A stretch of DNA of 64,000 bases, from assembly GCA_937916845.1 (NCBI GenBank), contig CALFSK010000007.1, forward strand, positions 1-64,000. Direction: 5' to 3'. Below, piece by piece: positions 60,737 through 64,000 of this stretch. Every line of letters begins with the position of its first letter. Within the stretch, counting starts at the first letter, position 1. Under the pieces are notes generated by a model. The model was not told the DNA's origin. It saw only the letters and a list, made by a program, of their open reading frames with translations, and ran no database searches. The position numbers and the translations under genes are program-made. Origin of the DNA: an uncultured Lactobacillus sp. Its GTDB lineage: Bacteria; Bacillota; Bacilli; Lactobacillales; Lactobacillaceae.

Positions 60737-61597
60737 TTAGAAGTTTACCGTATCTGGATCATTTGCTAAGCCAGCTACGCCATGCATCCCGTCAATTGTC
60801 TTCATATCAGCATCGGTTAACTCGAAGTCAAACAATTCTGTATTTTGCGCAATGCGATCGGCATGTACTGATTTTGGTAATGGTAAAAAGCCGTGTTGTA
60901 AGGACCAACGTAAAACGACCTGTGCAACACTCTTATGGTATTTATCAGCAATCGTCTTCAATTCTGGAATACCAAAAATCTTCCCAGTGCCAAGTGGACT
61001 GTAAGCTTCAGATAAGATTCCATGTTCGCGGTTATAAGCAACCACTTCGTCTTCCGTATCGCTAGGATTCAAGAAGATTTGGTTAACTGCGGGAATCACT
61101 TTGGCCGTCTTTAACAAGGCATCCAAGTGCTTTGGCCGGAAGTTAGAAACCCCAATTGCACGTGCTTTGCGATCAGCGTAAGCTTCTTCCATGGCGCGCC
61201 AAGTGTCCGCGTTTAATTGTTCCCAATTGTCGCGCATAGCAGCTGGATTTGGCCAGTGAATCAAGTATAAGTCCACGTAGTCTAACCCTAACTTCTTCAA
61301 AGAAGTTTCCAAAGCCGCCTTGGCAGCTTCGTAACCGTGGTCCGCATTCCAAAGCTTCGTCGTGACGAATAGGTCTTCACGGGCAACGCCACTATCGGCG
61401 ATGGCCTTACCAACGCTGTCTTCGTTACCATAAGCTGCGGCCGTATCAATGTGCCGGTAACCTGCCTTCAAAGCAGCCAGCACGGAATCGTATGCGACTT
61501 GACCATCGGGTGTTTGCCAAGTCCCAAAGCCAACAATCGGAATCTTTGTTCCGTTATTTAAACTATACGTATCGGTGAGTTTTGTTAAAGCAGTCAT
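60737..61597 (-). CDS. Aldo/keto reductase (2,5-diketogluconate reductase type)
   Basis: A 286-residue NADPH-dependent reductase of the AKR5 type. The catalytic tetrad is D and Y in R-H-I-D-T-A-A-A-Y-G-N near residue 51, K in T-T-K-L-W near residue 80 and H in Y-L-I-H-W-P near residue 113. The late P-L-P-K-S-V block binds the cofactor. ATG start after AGGAGG. Monocistronic; its substrate may be methylglyoxal or another aldehyde. Confidence 0.93.
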   Translation of the reverse strand: MTALTKLTDTYSLNNGTKIPIVGFGTWQTPDGQVAYDSVLAALKAGYRHIDTAAAYGNEDSVGKAIADSGVAREDLFVTTKLWNADHGYEAAKAALETSLKKLGLDYVDLYLIHWPNPAAMRDNWEQLNADTWRAMEEAYADRKARAIGVSNFRPKHLDALLKTAKVIPAVNQIFLNPSDTEDEVVAYNREHGILSEAYSPLGTGKIFGIPELKTIADKYHKSVAQVVLRWSLQHGFLPLPKSVHADRIAQNTELFDFELTDADMKTIDGMHGVAGLANDPDTVNF

Positions 61598-61787
61598 CAA
61601 AGTGCCTCCTAAAAGTAGCGCTCAAAACAATGATTCATTTTCAGTGCTTCGTTAGTTCAATTCTACCCTGAAACTAGGGGGCGCCGTCAAACAATCTGTT
61701 CTAATATTAGTGACGATGCTTCGATTTCGTGAGAAAATAGTTTTATCTAATTGAACAACACTTTATTTATTGGGGAGGTTGCATGAG

Positions 61788-62540
61788 GTGGAACAAACGA
61801 ACGTGATGTTGCAAGCCACACTGCTGGCGGGCGCCATTTTACTCGAAAACGGTGCCGAAATTGAACGGGTGGAAGATACCATGCAACGCATCGCAACCAA
61901 TGCCGGGTACCCCGACGCACAAATTTTTGTCTTACTGACCGGCATTACGGTCTCCTTACCAGAAGCGGCGACCAGCCAAGTGCGCGCCATTCATCGTCGG
62001 GGTATGGACCTTGAAAAAGTGGACCAGGTCAACACCTTGTCACGTCGATTTGCCGCTCACGATATCGACTTAACACAATTTGCCGCCCAGTTAGACCAAG
62101 TCAATCAAGCCGTGCCCACGTTTCCTTTCAGCTGGTTACTAATTGCTTCAGCGGTCGTTAGCGTGCCACTAATGGTCGCCTTTACCGGACATGCCACCCC
62201 AGCTGATTTAGTGACGTGCGCCCTGGCCGGCACCCTCGGATTTTCCACCTATTATTGGGTCAACCGACTCGGATCAATTCGCTTCTTAAGTGAATTTATG
62301 GGTGCGTTAATTATTGGCCTAATCACGTTGATTGGTGAACACGTCGCCCCCGGAAGTTACCATCCCGACGCCATTATTATTGGTGCAGTCATGCCATTAG
62401 TCCCCGGGGTCGCAATTACCAACGCCGTCCGTGACACGATGACGGGCAACTTACTCAGTGGTCCCGCCCGTGCCGTCGAAGCAATTTTATCCGCGTGTGC
62501 AATCGGGGTCGGTATTGCACTAACTTCATTTTTCTATTAG
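61788..62540 (+). CDS. ThrE-type threonine/serine exporter, N-terminal half
   Basis: A 250-residue protein matching the N-terminal ThrE (DUF1212) half: L-A-G-A-I-L-L-E-N-G-A-E-I-E-R near residue 14, A-P-G-S-Y-H-P-D-A-I-I-I-G near residue 195 and L-V-P-G-V-A-I-T-N-A near residue 210, with five C-terminal membrane helices. The start is uncertain; GTG 61788 lies 10 bases after GGGGAGG. The partner half follows after 13 bases, a split form of the C. glutamicum exporter. Confidence 0.9.
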   Translation: MEQTNVMLQATLLAGAILLENGAEIERVEDTMQRIATNAGYPDAQIFVLLTGITVSLPEAATSQVRAIHRRGMDLEKVDQVNTLSRRFAAHDIDLTQFAAQLDQVNQAVPTFPFSWLLIASAVVSVPLMVAFTGHATPADLVTCALAGTLGFSTYYWVNRLGSIRFLSEFMGALIIGLITLIGEHVAPGSYHPDAIIIGAVMPLVPGVAITNAVRDTMTGNLLSGPARAVEAILSACAIGVGIALTSFFY

Positions 62541-62553
62541 GGGGGACACCATT

Positions 62554-63018
62554 ATGGGACACTGGATTTTAACAACTGGGATTCTCCAATTCGTTTTAGC
62601 CTACTTCGCAACGGCCGGCTTCGGGGTTCTCTTGAACATTCCCCGGCGCGCCCTCAATCTCAGTGGTTGGGTCGGCGCCGCGGGTTGGTTGACCTACGAA
62701 TTTTTATATTTCTTATTACCAACTAGTATCAACGTCAAACTAGCCGTCGGTAATCTGATTGCCGCAGTGGTTATCGGGGTTGCTAGTGGACTAGCGGCAC
62801 ATTATAAGCACATGCCCATGATTATTTTCAACATCCCTAGCCTAGTTCCATTGGTTCCTGGAGGACAGTCTTACCGGGTCGTCCGTAACCTCGTGACGGG
62901 TCACCCACACGTTGCTTCGGAGTACCTTGCACAGGTTATCATCATCGCGGGCGTCATTGCAATTGGCTTCTTAATCGCTGAATTTATCAATCGGATTGCA
63001 TGGCGACTAATCCATTAA
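62554..63018 (+). CDS. ThrE-type exporter, C-terminal half (DUF3815)
   Basis: A 154-residue membrane protein with five helices: the second ThrE module, with G-V-L-L-N-I-P-R near residue 25 and I-P-S-L-V-P-L-V-P-G near residue 92. It should assemble with the upstream half to export threonine or serine. ATG start after AGGGGGG, 13 bases behind the first half. A terminator follows. Confidence 0.92.
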   Translation: MGHWILTTGILQFVLAYFATAGFGVLLNIPRRALNLSGWVGAAGWLTYEFLYFLLPTSINVKLAVGNLIAAVVIGVASGLAAHYKHMPMIIFNIPSLVPLVPGGQSYRVVRNLVTGHPHVASEYLAQVIIIAGVIAIGFLIAEFINRIAWRLIH

Positions 63019-63033
63019 ACTCAATAAAATCAA

Positions 63034-63084
63034 ATAGTCAGCGGAGCCACTTTATGTAGTGAATCCGCTGACTAACTTTTTATA
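63034..63084 (+). terminator. Terminator of the ThrE pair
   Basis: AGTCAGCGGA and TCCGCTGACT form a perfect 10-base stem with an inner CACT/AGTG stem and T run. Confidence 0.88.
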
Positions 63085-63529
63085 AAATAAATCACCTCTA
63101 TTAATCAACGTGCTCAATAATCAATGGTGGGCAACTTTTAATATTATTGCGTGGTCCTTATATAATTAATATTAATACCGGTAATGATCTAGCCCCATTT
63201 TTTCCACAAGTTTAACCTCATGACGTGTTTCCTGTTCAAAAATCACTTTCTTTTATAATCCATCATAAAAATTATTAATATTTTCTGGGCTGATAGGTTC
63301 AACTCAACAACCGAAAATTACCCCACGTTCCCCTTAGTTTGTATATTTCATAGCCATCTTCATCCCCCGTCTGCCGGTACTTTTGAGTTTGTTTCATACC
63401 ATTTAAGGGGGTAGACTGATAATGAGTAGCGGCTTAATTATATGAATATATTATTTAATTGATAGTGCAGATTGGCTCATATTTACTTTATCCGACCAAT
63501 TTCAATACGGGCAAGGGAGCAACTTTATC
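63085..63529. other. AT-rich region upstream of the adhesin gene
   Basis: About 445 AT-rich bases without coding potential that should hold the adhesin promoter. I see no certain operator or RNA element. Confidence 0.4.
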
Positions 63530-64000
63530 ATGGAATTGAATCATAAAAAAAACGGACTCACCATGAAAAAAACACATTACAAAATGTATAAAAAAGGCCG
63601 TATTTGGCTCTTCGCCGGCGTTCTCATTGTAACTGGTTGGCAAAGCAACCTACTGGCTCATGCGGATAGCAATAATGCCAATACTAGCAACAGTAGTGAT
63701 AACACTAACGTTGCCGCTACTAGTAGTCTCAATAACAACACGGTCACTTTAAGTACTAACCAGGCAGCAACTAGCGCTAGTCAAACATCAACGACTAAAG
63801 CTAATTCAACCAGTACCACTGCCTCACAATCAAGTACGGCTAGTAGCACGGCTACTTCGCAATCAAGCGCAACTGATAACAACAGTGTAAGTACAGCTAG
63901 CAATGCAACCAGTATCAGCGCAACCACTTTACAATCAAGTGCAACTGATAACAACAGTTTAGATACTGATAGTAGCGCGACCAGTTCGGCAGCTCAGACC
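63530..64000 (+). CDS. Serine/threonine-rich surface adhesin, N-terminal part (truncated by the window end)
   Basis: The first 157 codons of a larger gene. Residues 17-27 read Y-K-M-Y-K-K-G-R-I-W-L, a KxYKxGKxW-type signal peptide (in variant form) used by large Gram-positive surface proteins, followed by a hydrophobic core and probable cleavage after A-H-A. The mature part is very rich in Ser, Thr, Ala and Asn, as in repeat stalks of glycosylated adhesins; an imperfect repeat (Q-S-S-A-T-D-N-N-S) occurs at least twice. ATG start after GGGAG. The C-terminus, and hence the anchor type, is not visible. Confidence 0.85.
   Translation, partial: MELNHKKNGLTMKKTHYKMYKKGRIWLFAGVLIVTGWQSNLLAHADSNNANTSNSSDNTNVAATSSLNNNTVTLSTNQAATSASQTSTTKANSTSTTASQSSTASSTATSQSSATDNNSVSTASNATSISATTLQSSATDNNSLDTDSSATSSAAQT

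Noticed and set aside
1..64000. Prophage or genomic island
   Set aside because: No integrase, phage structural genes, tRNA attachment site or intact IS; gene content is typical chromosomal.

Overview
The window fits a low-to-moderate GC lactic acid bacterium of the Lactiplantibacillus plantarum group. Pointers are GGAGG-type ribosome binding sites with frequent TTG/GTG starts, CcpA (cre), HrcA (CIRCE) and CopY operator sequences, an LPQTDE sorting signal, a KxYKxGKxW-type adhesin signal peptide, and a gene content (pflBA, BCCT osmolyte carrier, adenine deaminase, choloylglycine-hydrolase paralogue, CopB/CopY, ThrE pair) that I recognise from that group. The assignment comes from gene content and was not checked by a search. 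There are no rRNA or tRNA genes, no CRISPR array, no prophage and no intact insertion sequence. The only mobile-element trace is a transposase tail at about 54.3 kb.

Layout. 0-9.6 kb: VanZ-like protein, serine hydrolase, pyruvate formate-lyase and its activase (2.5-5.6 kb), a MIP18/DUF59 protein, then 860 bases without a protein gene that look like one long structured RNA of about 600 nt with its own promoter and terminator (6.5-7.1 kb), an aldo/keto reductase and a small LPXTG protein. 10-20 kb: BCCT carrier, heavy-metal P-type ATPase, adenine deaminase behind a purine riboswitch, SIS-domain protein, and an NhaC-family carrier behind a T-box with a tyrosine specifier. 20-33 kb: mostly housekeeping and stress genes, including PgpA-like, Spx-like, DUF488, alkyladenine glycosylase, a cluster-less MutY, Hsp20 with CIRCE, a cysteine-free uracil-DNA glycosylase, an EamA carrier and two tandem VIT/CCC1 transporters. 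33-42 kb: choloylglycine-hydrolase family acylase, copper ATPase and CopY, a DHA2 drug exporter and a CPBP protease. 41-47 kb: an envelope island (GT2, PAP2, DedA, YfhO) that fits undecaprenyl-phosphate-linked sugar transfer. 47-64 kb: Crp/Fnr regulator and quinone reductase, NCS1 permease, MFS exporter, hydrolase, deoxyribosyltransferase, an AbrB-Fic pair, a P2-type cation ATPase, 5'-nucleotidase, aldo/keto reductase, ThrE pair and the start of a serine/threonine-rich adhesin that runs off the end.

How it works together. Carbon catabolite control is visible at three consecutive promoters (pflB, the long RNA, the aldo/keto reductase), each with a cre overlapping the -35. RNA-based control is seen at ade and nhaC. 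Metal handling is prominent: three P-type ATPases, CopY and two VIT proteins.

The intergenic DNA is rich in non-coding repeats. Family A is about 180 bp with several hairpins and co-varying stems (four near-complete copies and two remnants). Family B has two copies. Family C is a 70-140 bp element that follows a TTCAGAAAT-type terminator hairpin. The best candidates for undescribed biology are the long RNA at 6.5-7.1 kb, these structured repeats, and the AbrB-Fic pair whose Fic motif has lost its catalytic histidine.
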